Origin: Portulaca oleracea
Taxonomy: Eukaryota; Streptophyta; Magnoliopsida; Caryophyllales; Portulacaceae
DNA length: 64,000 bases
Direction of reading: 5' to 3'
Assembly (NCBI GenBank): GCA_029582165.1
Contig: CM055887.1
Span: 13,567,190-13,631,189, forward strand
A program made the translations under genes and the position numbers. The notes below the pieces were generated by a model that saw only the letters and a list, made by a program, of their open reading frames with translations, did no database searches and had not been told where the DNA came from. Shown here piece by piece: positions 22,493 to 32,639 of the stretch. Numbering within the stretch: the stretch's first letter is position 1; each line of letters starts with the position of its first letter.

Positions 22493-23175
22493 GATGGCCA
22501 ACGACATGTATGATTGTTGAGGTTGTTGACTGTAAGTCTCTTTGGTATGAGCAATTGCAGTTGATGATCCTTGATAGGCCCTCCAGTATCTCTAGATTAG
22601 GTTCACCTTCAACTCTATCAACTAGTTCCTCCATCTGCTGTGTTCCTTCAGGTTCTGCATTTAGCCTCTTCTTTTTATTCAACCAAATCTGCTTCATCTG
22701 CCTTTTCTTCGACTGTATTGTCCTTTGAGCTCTCTGAACTACTATTTTGTGGCCTCTTATCACTTTCTGATCCGTTCTCCTTATGCTTTCCACAACCTCT
22801 TTGCCGTTCCAAAAATGAATAATCCTGTACCTCCTCTTCGTATTTTTTTCTCCATGGTATGAAAGCGTCCTTTACTCTGCCTATTCTCCTGAAAATTCCT
22901 CTTAATCCATATCTGTCAAGCTCCAATGGCAAATTTCCAATGCAAACGGCATGTTCCTTTCTCCTGCTGAAGAATCTCTGCTGCCCCTGTTTTGTGTTAC
23001 CATAGCTTGCTTGATTGCTTTTACTTACCGCAAGATAGAGTTGATGGGAAGCAACTCTTACCTTGTCTATATAATAGTTGCAACAATTTTTCCACCAATT
23101 CTCTAACTCAATTTGTATTTCTAAGTTCTTTGATTCAAGTTTAGTGGGTGATCTCCATTGGAAATATCCTGACAA
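22493..23175 (-). pseudogene. LINE ORF1 N-terminal part with RRM domain
   Basis: The frame from 23175 to 22675 (MSGYFQWRSPTKLES...) includes an RRM. AVCIGNLPLELDRYGL supplies RNP2, and GIFRRIGRVKDAFIPW the following helix and strand, near residues 75-110. The frame then shifts near 22680-22790 into a Glu/Arg-rich linker that continues to 22493. RRM-bearing ORF1 proteins are a feature of one plant L1 lineage; the protein binds LINE RNA as a chaperone. The C-terminal half is at 1557-2879 on the same strand, with the two halves separated by Gypsy element 1. The RRM could also be host-derived, but the fit with the left half favours a LINE. Confidence 0.7.
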
Positions 23176-24164
23176 TGTTTAGTTTATTTGGAATAATTTA
23201 ACCAAGTTAATACAAAAATTACATGTCTTGCTAGACGCATCTATAACAAGTGATTAAACATATTTAATTACAACTATATTATTTAATTCTATCGGGTCAC
23301 ATATGTCAAAACCTTGGAACAATATATGTATAGTTCAAAATAATATGATATTACTTTTAAAAGTGTAGTTGAAGTTGATTTTTGGTGAAAAATCAAGTTA
23401 GGAAAGGTCATGTCTAGGCTGACACGGGCAATGAAATACTTCGACCCAAAGAAAAAAGTCGTATTAGTGTTGTTACCTATTTATTAAGCCCAATTATAAT
23501 TTTTAGGGAGTCAAACACTAAACTTAGAACCTCATATTTATTTAAATCTCTCGTTAACCAATAGGGGACCTCAATTGTTGGCCAAAGAAGGAGAGGGAAA
23601 CAAAATTCACTAGCGAATAGCCTTAAGGTTAATGTCATCTCTCTTGTTTTATTTTGGCAATCAACCATATATGCATCTATCAATATGATGCTCATCAAAT
23701 TTAATTATTTCACCCATCATGGTTTTGGTTTCATTAATATGTTCTCTAGTTGCTATTTCGAATCTCCTCTTGTTGTATTAATCAATTCCATGAACAAATT
23801 AATTTAATGTGTCTATTCAAGACACCTGATTGTTAAGGACTTTCAATTTTTCCTTTTGATGTTCCTTTACATTTTAGCGCTTTATAACCCACTGCAAATT
23901 GATTTCCGCTAAAATTCAGTTCAATACAAATTTGTTGATATACATGCTCTAATTATTTTAATTACTTAACTTGATTTCTTTAAATTTAGCTTTGGAACTA
24001 CCTTATTTTAATAGCCAGAAGACTTCTACTAAGTCTACTTTACCTTAATTAATTAACAATGATTCCTTTTGTAAATTAAAGTTTGGTTTCATTTGTTAGA
24101 TTTGATGTATTGAGAAATAATGACTAACTTATTAAAACTATTAGGTTTGATAATTATATTTTTA
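23176..24164. other. No gene seen (about 1 kb, AT-rich)
   Basis: Short frames only (for example 23477-23698 minus), without recognisable domains. Part may be the 5' UTR and flank of the LINE. Confidence 0.5.
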
Positions 24165-24266
24165 CACAACTTCTTAATCTGCGAAAGTTAAGAAACCTAA
24201 CGTTCTTTATCTTAAGTGCGTATAAGTTTTATAACCCTACTCACCCTCCCTTTAAGATTCTTTCAT
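24165..24266 (+). repeat. LTR 3'-end fragment related to the solo LTR at 34616-35394
   Basis: CTTAATCTGCGAAAG through AAGAAACCTAACGTTCTTTAT to ACCCTACTCACCC and TTCTTTCA matches the last 100 or so bases of the solo LTR at 35290-35394. The upstream remainder is absent. Confidence 0.6.
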
Positions 24267-24507
24267 GATTGTCACTTATAAATACTAAATATATATAAAT
24301 ATTTTAACTATCATTAAGATGACAATAAATAAATTATATATCCACTACGATAAACTTAAAATTTTCCAGCTTTTTCCAACAATTTTGAATATTTTCAAGT
24401 CTTTCTAGTTTGCTTTAGCTATTTCCAGTTTTATGTAATTTTTATAAACTCTTTTCAATTTGTCCCAACTTTATTTATCCAATTAAAAAAAATGCCCTTA
24501 GTATAGG

Positions 24508-25038
24508 GTTTTTGGCTCATAATAATCTGAAGTCGGAGGTCATTGGATGAAAATAATTCAAACTCACTTTTTGGCTGAAAATAATCCAAACTTTTAACCT
24601 ATTTACTCGGACTAAACCGAAATCGATTTCCGGCATCGGAATGCTGACTGGGTCTACAGAAGATAACGAAGAAGGAGAGAGTAGACTGAAAGGAATTAGA
24701 AAAAAGGCAAACAGTTAGGCTTGGGTCAAATTTTAAATTTTTGGAGTTGGAATACTGAATGTATTATGTTAAAGTATTTTTATTTTTAATCCATTGTCAT
24801 GTCATTATAAGTTTAAGTGAGTTGGGGTCTACATAAGCTTAAAAAAAAATTCAAAACCAAAATCAATTAAAGAAAACACGTGCTCAGGCTACCCAGTCAG
24901 CATTCCGATGCCGGAAATAAATTTCGGTTTAGTCTGAGTAAATAGGTTAAAAATTTGGATTATTTTCAGCCAAAAAGTGAGTTTGGATTATTTTCAGACA
25001 ATCGCCACTGACTTCGGATTATTTTGAGCCACAAACTT
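24508..25038. mobile_element. Long-TIR DNA element (about 530 bp, TIRs about 140 bp)
   Basis: 24508-24650 and the reverse complement of 24893-25038 match closely. They share TTTTTGGCTGAAAATAATCC, TTTACTC.GACTAAACCGAAA and TTCCGGCATCGGAATGCTGA. The interior is about 240 bp, non-coding and AG-rich. Long TIRs with a short interior fit a Mutator-like MITE, but no clear target duplication is visible. Confidence 0.65.
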
Positions 25039-25221
25039 TTCAATTTAATCAAAATTGCCACTATACTTTAAAAATTGTCAAAATTGCCACTTAATTTTCC
25101 ATATTTAATTAAAAGTACCCCTCTATCCTTATTTTAACCTGCTACAGCAGGTAAACCTAATTTCTTACCCCAATTTTCCAGTCACTTCTTCTTCATCTTC
25201 TCCATCGATTCTCCGTCATCT

Positions 25222-25608
25222 TCAAGCTGGGTAGACTCAAAATCACCGTGGGAAACCTGCCAGCAAAGCGATTGTTTCTTACATCTAGCTCGAACAATAG
25301 CTTCAGGTGGTTGAATTTATGTGGGATGGTTCTGCAGAAGCGGTTGGAGTTTGTGAGAAAGAAAGTCATATATAGGTCTCGAAGAAGGCCGAGCTCCTCG
25401 GGAGGTATCCGGCGATGTTACCGTGATTGAGATCGATGCCAGCTACGGTTTTGATGTAAGGATCGTTCGGCGGCGGAGCACATACGCCAATATAATCGCA
25501 CTCATTGGGTCCGACCTAGTTGGCCATGAGGTTCAATGGGTCAGAAAGAATGGTTTTCTTCCATGCTTGAAGAGGGCGGAGTATAGAACACTTTCGTTTG
25601 AAAATTGA
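25222..25608 (-). pseudogene. LRX/pollen-extensin-like leucine-rich-repeat fragment
   Basis: Minus-strand reading gives the start of an LRR-extensin ectodomain: an LQAWKK helix, SDPLNLMAN then a stop where Trp is expected, VGPNECDYIGVCAPPPNDP, VAGIDLNHGNIAGYL, a one-base frameshift, then EELGLLRDL, NSNRFCRTIPHKFNHLKLLFELDV and NNRFAGRFPTVILSLPSLK. This order (LRRNT followed by the first LRRs) is that of LRX/PEX cell-wall proteins, which bind RALF peptides and anchor in the wall. Signal peptide, most LRRs and the extensin tail are absent. A stop, a shift and an indel near 25390 show it is dead. Confidence 0.8.
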
Positions 25609-25943
25609 GGGTTGTTTGATGGGAAAAACCTGTATTTACGAAGACATTTTTTTACATAGACAATTTTTTGTCCTACAGTAGTTGAAAGCAACCCTATTCA
25701 TATTGGACTTCTCAAATTAGGTAAATGGACAAATATAATAGGACGAAGGTATTATAATTAAGACTTTAATGAATCAATCATAGCAATAAAGACATTTATT
25801 ACACACTATTTTGTAATTGCTCTATACAACTTAATAGTTTGTAGAAAACTATATAATTTTTTTGAGATCACATTATATAATTTATATATGGTATTATATT
25901 TATACAATTGAATTATACATATTTTTCAAATTATATATGTGAA
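25609..25943. other. No gene seen
   Basis: AT-rich flank between the LRX fragment and the Helitron array. Nothing recognisable. Confidence 0.5.
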
Positions 25944-27112
25944 TCTATATATTATAATAGAAATCATTGTGGGTCCCACGAAATAAAACTATGGGAGTCA
26001 TAGTAGGGGAATTGGCCAATCACAACGCAGAAAATTATTATTTTTTCTATTTTCATATTTTTTATTTTCAATCTGGATTTTATTTTAAAATTAAAAAACC
26101 TAGAAAGTGTCACTAATCCTTGACTGCTTTGGACTCTGAATTAAATTATTTGGGTGCAAATAACAAAAATTATTTTGATGTGACCTATAATAATAATAAT
26201 AATAATCTATATATTATAATAAAAATTATTGTGGGTCCGAGGAAATAGAGCTATGGGAGTGATTGTAGGGGAATTGACCAATCACAACGCATAAATTTTT
26301 TTTTTCTATTTTTCATTTTTTTCATTTTCAATACGGATTTTATTTTAAAATTAAAAACTTAGAAAGTATCACTAATCCTTGACTGCTTTGGACTCTTAAT
26401 TAAATATTTTTGGTGCAAATAAAAATAATTATTTTGGTATTGCCTATAATAATAATAATAATAATAATCTATATATTATAATAGAAATCAATGTAGGTCT
26501 CACGAAATAGAGCTACGCGAGTGATTGTAGGAGAATTGGCCAATTACAACGCAGAAAATTATTATTTTCTTCTATTTTCATTTTTTTATTTTCAATCCGG
26601 ATTTTATTGTAAAATTAAAAACTTAGAAAGTATCACTAATCCTTGACTACTTTGGACTCTGAATTAAATTATTTTGGTGCAAATAACAATAATTATTTTG
26701 GTGTTTCCTATAATCTATATATTATAATAGAAATAATTGTGGGTCCTACAAAATAGAGCCACGGGAGTGACTGTAGGGGAACTGGTCAATCACAATGTAG
26801 AAAATTATTTTATTTTTTCCATTTTCAATTTTTTTTTATTTTCAATCCAGATTTTATTTTAAAATTAAAAATCCAGAAAGTATCAGTAATCCTTGTCTGC
26901 TTTGGACTATTAATTAAATTATTTTGGTGCATATAACAGTAATTATTTTGGTGTTGCCTATAATAATAATAATCTATATATTATAATAGAAATTATTGTG
27001 GGTCCCACGAAATAGAGTCAGAGGAGTGACTGTAGAGGAGTAATCCTTGACTTCTTTGGACTCTGAATTAAATAATTTTGGTGCATATAACAGTAATTAT
27101 TTTGGTGTTGCC

Positions 27113-27166
<54 letters not shown>

Positions 27167-27618
27167 TCTATATATTATAATAGAAATCATTATGGGTCCT
27201 ACGAAATAGAGTCACGAGAGTGACTATAGGTGAATTGACCAATCACAATGTAGAAAATCATTGTGTTTTTCATTTATATCTATATCTATATAATATATTT
27301 GCAATAATGTTGAATTTTGAAATATTCACATGAGTGAATATAGGATTATAGCCGAAATAATATCTACAAGGCATTTATATTTTATACTCGAATTTTTCTA
27401 TCTAAATTGATAAGTAAAGATAGAATTGTTGGCTCCGTGTATTTTTTTTATTTTATTTTATTGATTCCTTATATGAAGGATTTATTATGGTATCTTTTCA
27501 TTTGATATTATGATTAATGCTTTTTTATTTGTAATTTGTATCTACATTTAGCATTTAATTTTCTAAATTAAATTAACTATTTAATTAGGCTCCGTGCATC
27601 GCACGGGCTGAAGACTAG
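25944..27618 (+). mobile_element. Non-autonomous Helitron with six tandem 5' ends
   Basis: Helitron-like 5' termini TCTATATATTATAATAGAAA occur at 25944, 26206, 26468, 26714, 26973 and 27167, each followed by a TGGGTC-containing block. All but the first and fourth are preceded by (TAA)n. One 3' terminus is present: a hairpin CCGTGC-ATC-GCACGG at 27592-27606, then GCTGAAGACTAG ending at 27618 and a host T. CTRR plus hairpin, 5' TC and A/T insertion context are the defining Helitron termini. No Rep/helicase is encoded. Unit spacing is about 262, 262, 246, 259 and 194 bp, and copies diverge by small substitutions. Confidence 0.8.
27119..27166. repeat. (TAA)n microsatellite between Helitron units
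   Basis: About 15 TAA units directly before the last 5' terminus. Shorter TAA tracts sit at 26188-26205, 26445-26467 and 26961-26972. Confidence 0.85.
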
Positions 27619-28402
27619 TTCTCTCTAATAACAAGCTAGCTAATACTTTTTTGCAATAAATTAAACCTTATTAAACAGATCTCTCTTCTTTCCATTCTAT
27701 CTATCACCAAGTAGGTTGAGGAGCAAAAGGAAGAGTCCGCCCCTTTTTTAAATGAGAATTTTTCATGTAAATTTTTATCTATAACATCCTATTGTATAAA
27801 TAGAAAAATTGATGGTTAAAATTTTCAAAATTTACTTGACACATAAATTGAGTAACAAATTGAAAGATTTGGAGTATTTTTTTTTTTTGTTAATCTTATT
27901 AAATCTGATTGAATATTGTATTTGGCATATGGAGCTATCAGATTAAACAAAGATTCTTTCTTATAACGTGCTAAGTGCATATTTCAGAAAAATCAGTTTT
28001 TGTAAAATATAAAATACATACAGCTATCAAAAAAAGAAGATTCTCTTATACAGTGTGCTAACCGCTAAGTGGACATTTCAGAAAAATCAAATTTTAATTT
28101 TAAAAAATCTATTAAAATATACTATGTGGATCTAATCCTCGCTCTTAATGTGCCAAGTGCATCGGGCCAAGTGGACATTAGAAAAATCTAATATTTTTTT
28201 TCAATCAAAAATCCAGAGAAACGTTTTTAAAATACTGTCATGTTTATTTTCTAGTTGGGAGCTATTACGGAAGATTCTCTTCTCACATGCTACAATGGTG
28301 ATTTTAGAAAATTCAGGCGTCAATCTTTTCGATGTTCTAAAGAAAGAGCTGAGAGACATAAAATATAATGATTCGTTGGACGATAATTGTTTGTCTATGA
28401 GA
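27619..28402. other. No gene; degenerate about 100-bp repeats
   Basis: Three loose copies of a block with GCTAAGTG..CATTTCAGAAAAATC occur at about 27968, 28058 and 28150. ORF 28148-28513 crosses the next element and has no recognisable domain. Confidence 0.5.
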
Positions 28403-28412
28403 TGCCACATAC

Positions 28413-29520
28413 GGGTTTTTTGGATTTTGGACCCTCAACTTTGGAGGTATTTATTATTTGATACCACACTTTTCAAAGTTTATTATTTGGACCTTGTACT
28501 TTGTCTCCGATGACATTGTGGACATTAATATAGCAGTCCGGTCAAAAAAAGCCCTTAACTAAGTTTGACTATTTTTTCCTTCCAACTTTGCCCTTTAATT
28601 AATGATCTTTCAAGTTTGCCATTGATTTATTAATTCTTTATTTTCCCTTCACTTATTTATTACTACCAAAATTCTCACAATTTAAATTTTTTAATTTAAA
28701 AATTGTTAAGAACTTCAAAATTTTAAAAATTATAAATTAAAAATTAAAATAATAAAACATTTAAATAGTTAAAAAAGTTTAAAAATAAAAAATTAAATAT
28801 AAACTTAAAATTTAAAATGTTAAAATTTTAAGATTTTAAAAATTTGAAATTTAGAAAAATTTAAAATGTTATAATTTTAAAATTTTAAAATTAAAAAAAT
28901 TAAAAATAAAAAAATCAAAAATTAAAAAATTGAAAATTTTCAAAAATTAAAATAAAAAAATCAAAAATCAAAAATTTTAAAAATTAAAAGATTAAAAAAC
29001 TTTAAAAATTTTATAATTTTACAATTTTAAAAATTAATAATTTGGAAATTAAAAATTAAAAATTAAAATCAAAATGAAAATGATAATGATAATTAAAACT
29101 TAAAATTAAAAAAATTAAAAATTAAAAAATAAAAATCAAAATCAAAATCAAAAATTTAAAATTTAAAATTTAAAATTTAAAATTTAAAATTTAAAATTTA
29201 AAATTTAAAATTTAAAATTTAAAATTTAAAATTTAAAATTTAAAATTTAAAATTTAAAATTTAAAATTTAAAATTTTTTAATTTAAAATTTTAAAATTTA
29301 AAATTTAAAATTTAAAATTAACAAAAGCCAAAAACCTTTAAAAATTGATTAGGGCAAATCGAAAATTTTATGTGTCTTTTGTCCCTTTGTTGGAGTAAAA
29401 CTTAAGATTTGGCTAGATTTTTTGGGTACCCAAAGTACAGGGTCCAAAAAATAAATTTTGAAAAGTGTGGTACCAAATAATAAATACCCCAAAGTTGAGG
29501 GTCCAAAAACCAAAAAACCC
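28413..29520. mobile_element. Mutator-like MITE (1.1 kb) with perfect 9-10-bp TSD
   Basis: The ends are GGGTTTTTTGG and CCAAAAAACCC. The TIRs extend about 90 bp and share TTTTGGACCCTCAACTTT and TTATTATTTG. The target duplication TGCCACATAC lies at 28403-28412 and 29521-29530. The interior is almost pure A/T, with the heptamer array at 29147-29318 and no coding sequence. The TSD length points to the Mutator superfamily. The TIR is related to that of the foldback element at 48393-48946. Confidence 0.88.
29147..29318. repeat. TTTAAAA heptamer microsatellite inside the Mutator-like MITE
   Basis: About 17 uninterrupted TTTAAAA units (29147-29271), then more degenerate copies to 29318. It is surrounded from 28680 onward by cryptically simple AAATTAAAAA-type sequence. 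Confidence 0.9.
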
Positions 29521-29530
29521 TGCCACATAC

Positions 29531-29899
29531 TGACATATACAATTGTGTATGTATATTAACAATAATAATAATAATAACTCTTTAGATTAGTTTCCAATGT
29601 TTTAGGAGATATTAATATTTAGATATAGACAACTTTTTCTTGATATACAGTAGTTCGTCAAGACTATTCAGAGGACAAAAACAATATTTTGAAAACCATT
29701 TTAAAAACTAAAAGGAAAATCGCAAGGCAAATCAAGCGAACGAAAGCATCATCGAGAAATAAATCTCATACACTTGTGTTCTATGCAATAATAGTTAAAC
29801 ACGTTTACTAGATATACTTGAAAAACACGAATACCGCAAAGCACAACAGATTAAACAAAGCAAAACATGACATTTTACTGGCAGCTACTCACCCCTTAC
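29531..29899. other. No gene seen
   Basis: AT-rich sequence with a short (AAT)n tract near 29561-29576. Nothing recognisable. Confidence 0.45.
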
Positions 29900-30101
29900 G
29901 TGATGAGAGGCTACATAATTGGTTGTTAAATAAGATTGAGTTCATTCTTAAATTATTCAACTTATGAAGCAAGACAATATTTGAATTTTGTCATTGTCTT
30001 CTATATCAAATACTTTCGTGAAACAATCTACAATTAAAGCTCTTTGGGATTTTCAATAATATTCAAATCATCAATATAAATAACTTTTGGATCCAGGTAA
30101 T
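29900..30101 (-). pseudogene. Copia reverse transcriptase remnant
   Basis: On the minus strand near 30040-30085 the peptide IYIDDLNIIENPKEL matches the YVDDLNIIGT active-site block of a plant Copia RT. The decayed KFKYCLAS stretch further on corresponds to the usual KTKFCLGL. Several stops break the frame. A LINE tail has inserted immediately to the right (30117-30531); possible upstream RT sequence resumes after 30547 but is too degraded to assign. Confidence 0.55.
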
Positions 30102-30116
30102 TTAGTAATTTTCTTT

Positions 30117-30531
30117 ATTTGCTGTTGACTTGAGAAATTTGGTGGGACAAAAGCTTAATCTGTCTTCAAATCATTCATCTGTGATTGAATAGGCAACAAA
30201 ATGGAGAAATGTGAAGGGTTCTCAAGCTTGGAGGACTATTATTGCTGCTGCGTTTAATGCTTTGATATAACATATTTGGGAGGCTCGGAACTATTTTAGA
30301 GCTCGTGCGCAAGTTCCGGATGTGAATAGAAGTGCAAGGAGGATCTTTCAAGAAATTATTGGTCGTGCTTTGGAGGCGGCTAGGAGATCTTCAAGATACA
30401 AGAAGAGTATAGATAAATTACTTGGTTAGGGACGTTGAAGTTATTTTTATACATCCTGTTTTTGGTGTTAATTTCCCAAGATTGGGTTTATAGTAATAAA
30501 AGCTCGCTTCTTTTCTTTGCCAAAAAAAAAA
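30117..30531 (+). mobile_element. 5'-truncated LINE 3' end with perfect 15-bp TSD
   Basis: A 415-bp insertion ending in poly(A) (30522-30531) is flanked by TTAGTAATTTTCTTT at 30102-30116 and 30532-30546. Its coding part (about 30190-30429) is the C-terminus of a LINE ORF2: an ATKWRNVKGSQAWRTII block, HIWEARNYF, RRIFQEIIGRALE and a basic end, with one in-frame TAA near 30269. It is followed by a roughly 90-bp 3' UTR with AATAAAAG. This is the typical product of target-primed reverse transcription. Confidence 0.88.
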
Positions 30532-30546
30532 TTAGTAATTTTCTTT

Positions 30547-31639
30547 GATTATACAATATGAGTTTATATTGTTGATCACATAGATATCTATCCGATTTCA
30601 TTGAGTGAAATTCTTAAGTATTTTTATTGTGTACTTTTGACACTTTCAATCCTTCAAGGAGTTTTATTTGAACGCCGTTTTTGAGTTTCTCATGCGTTAT
30701 AATGAAATTTGTGAGATACAAGCAGAGCTTTTCATGTACAAGAGTTAATCGGTATTATAATGTAGTAACATAAATTATAAAGCAGTACATTTCTTCATAC
30801 TGAATACTAGGTCTTTGCGAAAACCAATTTCTTCAAATATTCAAAATCTTCTATCATATGGATTTTCAGTTGGGAAGCAAGGCTTCTTTAAGGCCATGAA
30901 TGAAGATAGTGATCGAGCTGAAGCTCCATTGGGATGTTTTCCACTACCTAGGACAACTTTGCATGCCACTTATCATAGTAGTCAAGAAACGGTTCATCTT
31001 CCAACACTTAAGGGATGTTAACTCAGATAAAGATGTGCATGTGTTTCTTCTTAGTATGACTATAATGTTAGATGGAGGCCTTGTATAAGGTAGTCCAACT
31101 ATTTTGCACTTCTTAACGACATTGGACATAACAATTCTTTCATGTGGTATGTAGGATTCTCTAAGGTCATCAATTTCTTATTAGGAACTTCACACTTTCT
31201 TGGGAGCTTATTCACATGCTTGGTTGGAGTTTTAAATCTACATATTGGTCAACAGGTATTGGGACATTGCTTAGCATCCTCGTGAACCCATCTAGTTGGG
31301 CACTCATGTCTTTTAGCTGAACACTTTACCCCCTGGATCCTCCTAGTCTTGGCTCCTCTTCAATTCTGGGACTTTTTTCTCTTATTGAGGGTTCTTCCAG
31401 GAGGTTTCTCATCTTAACTAATTAAATGTAATCCTAGTAGTGAATTAGATCAGGTACTACTCTACCACACACAACACTCTCTTTCCTTAATAAAAATCCT
31501 TAATGACCAGTCTTCAATCACTAGGAAGAGCTCTTCCTCAATTCTCCCTCATGATTTTAGTGACGATCATGATTTTCATCACTTCAAAATCAACAACTTC
31601 CTCAAGACGTACTAGGCCTGTTGTTAACTAGACTACCCA
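30547..31639. other. No assignable gene (about 1.1 kb)
   Basis: Short frames near 30815-31129 on both strands lack recognisable domains. 30600-31040 may be decayed Copia pol and 31300-31640 decayed LINE ORF1, but I cannot show it. Confidence 0.4.
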
Positions 31640-31890
31640 TGGTTCTACAATTTTCTGAAAATTTTCCTTAACCACCCATGAGGTGGAAGTCCATAGACAT
31701 TAAGGTAAACCTTCCTGTGTTCGATCACTAGTTTCACAGACAATTATCCATTTTCTCACTTCTCCAAAACGATCTTGAGTTTCATATATGTCCTTTATGA
31801 ACTCTTCCAATTCTTCAACGGATTGCAATGTTATTATAAACTTAACATTTCCATATATTGTTGTGACTTTCTATACTTTCCATTGTTTGA
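31640..31890 (-). pseudogene. LINE ORF1 fragment (DUF4283-like region)
   Basis: Minus-strand reading gives KFIITLQSVEELEEFIKDI then, after a shift, RKVYLNVYGLPPHGW. This corresponds to the block I..KYIITMPSEEEAVELV...VWVNIHRVPLHGW in the LINE remnant at 2660-2870. It is a second, diverged member of that ORF1 family, broken by at least two shifts. Confidence 0.55.
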
Positions 31891-32051
31891 ACTCTAGTGA
31901 CCTGATATCAACCAAATGTTACAAAGTTGAGAAGAAAAGGCTTGGACGTGATTGAAAAATCACTGTCTTTAAGGAATTATTTCCCCTCTATTCACTTAGA
32001 TGTTCAGAAAATCGGCAAATATCCCTCCAGGATTAATCAAGCCTTGTGAGT

Positions 32052-32633
32052 TCATAGATGAGCAAAACTATGAACTCCCTGTTGTATATATGAATTAATA
32101 ACGTAAAGGAAGAGAGAGAGAGGAGCATGAACATGCTTGTTAGAATTATCATTGGTAGTATATAGTTTCCGCTCCTTCCTACAATTTACAATTACCAGAG
32201 ATCCTTTCGTTACCTTCCAATAACCATCATCAAATCTTGTAGTGAACCCCTCCGCATCCAGTTGACCCATAGATACATGGATCTTGGTCAGACTTGGGAT
32301 GTACCGAACATTCTTCAACCTCCAAGTCCCACCCTTAGAAGTTTTAATGTTCACATCACCTCTTCCTAGTACTACTAGATTGTGACCGTTTGCAAGCCTA
32401 ACCCTGCTAAACCTCCCACTCACAAAGTTACTAGAGGACTCCTTGGTAGATGAAGAGTGAAATGATGTACCCGAATCTATCACCCAACTTCTTTCTGACT
32501 CGTCCACACTAATAGTGAGGGGATTAGCCAAATCCTCAATAGAATTTACCAAGTCATGGTCATTATAACTACTCTTCATAGGTTTAGAACAATCCCTACA
32601 AAAATGGCCTCTATCACCATAGTTCCAATACAA
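32052..32633 (-). pseudogene. Copia zinc knuckle, protease and pre-integrase region
   Basis: 193 codons. A decayed zinc knuckle (YWNYGDRGHFCRDC; first Cys replaced by Tyr in this frame), then the protease WVIDSGTSFHSSS near residues 50-62, RVRLANGHNLVVLGRGDV, WRLKNVRYIPSLTKI, and a GAG-pre-integrase-like YWKVTKGSLVI segment. After about residue 175 the sequence no longer resembles the family; the element is truncated near 32090. It lies downstream, in minus-strand sense, of the gag at 32640-33308. Confidence 0.8.
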
Positions 32634-32639
32634 TACGTG

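Noticed and set aside
25944..27270. The repeats as a centromeric-type satellite
   Set aside because: Each unit begins with a Helitron 5' terminus and the array ends in a Helitron 3' hairpin, which explains it better.
29147..29318. TTTAAAA heptamer array as a variant telomere repeat
   Set aside because: It sits within a transposon with perfect TSD and grades into A/T simple sequence; heptamer length alone is not evidence of telomere function.
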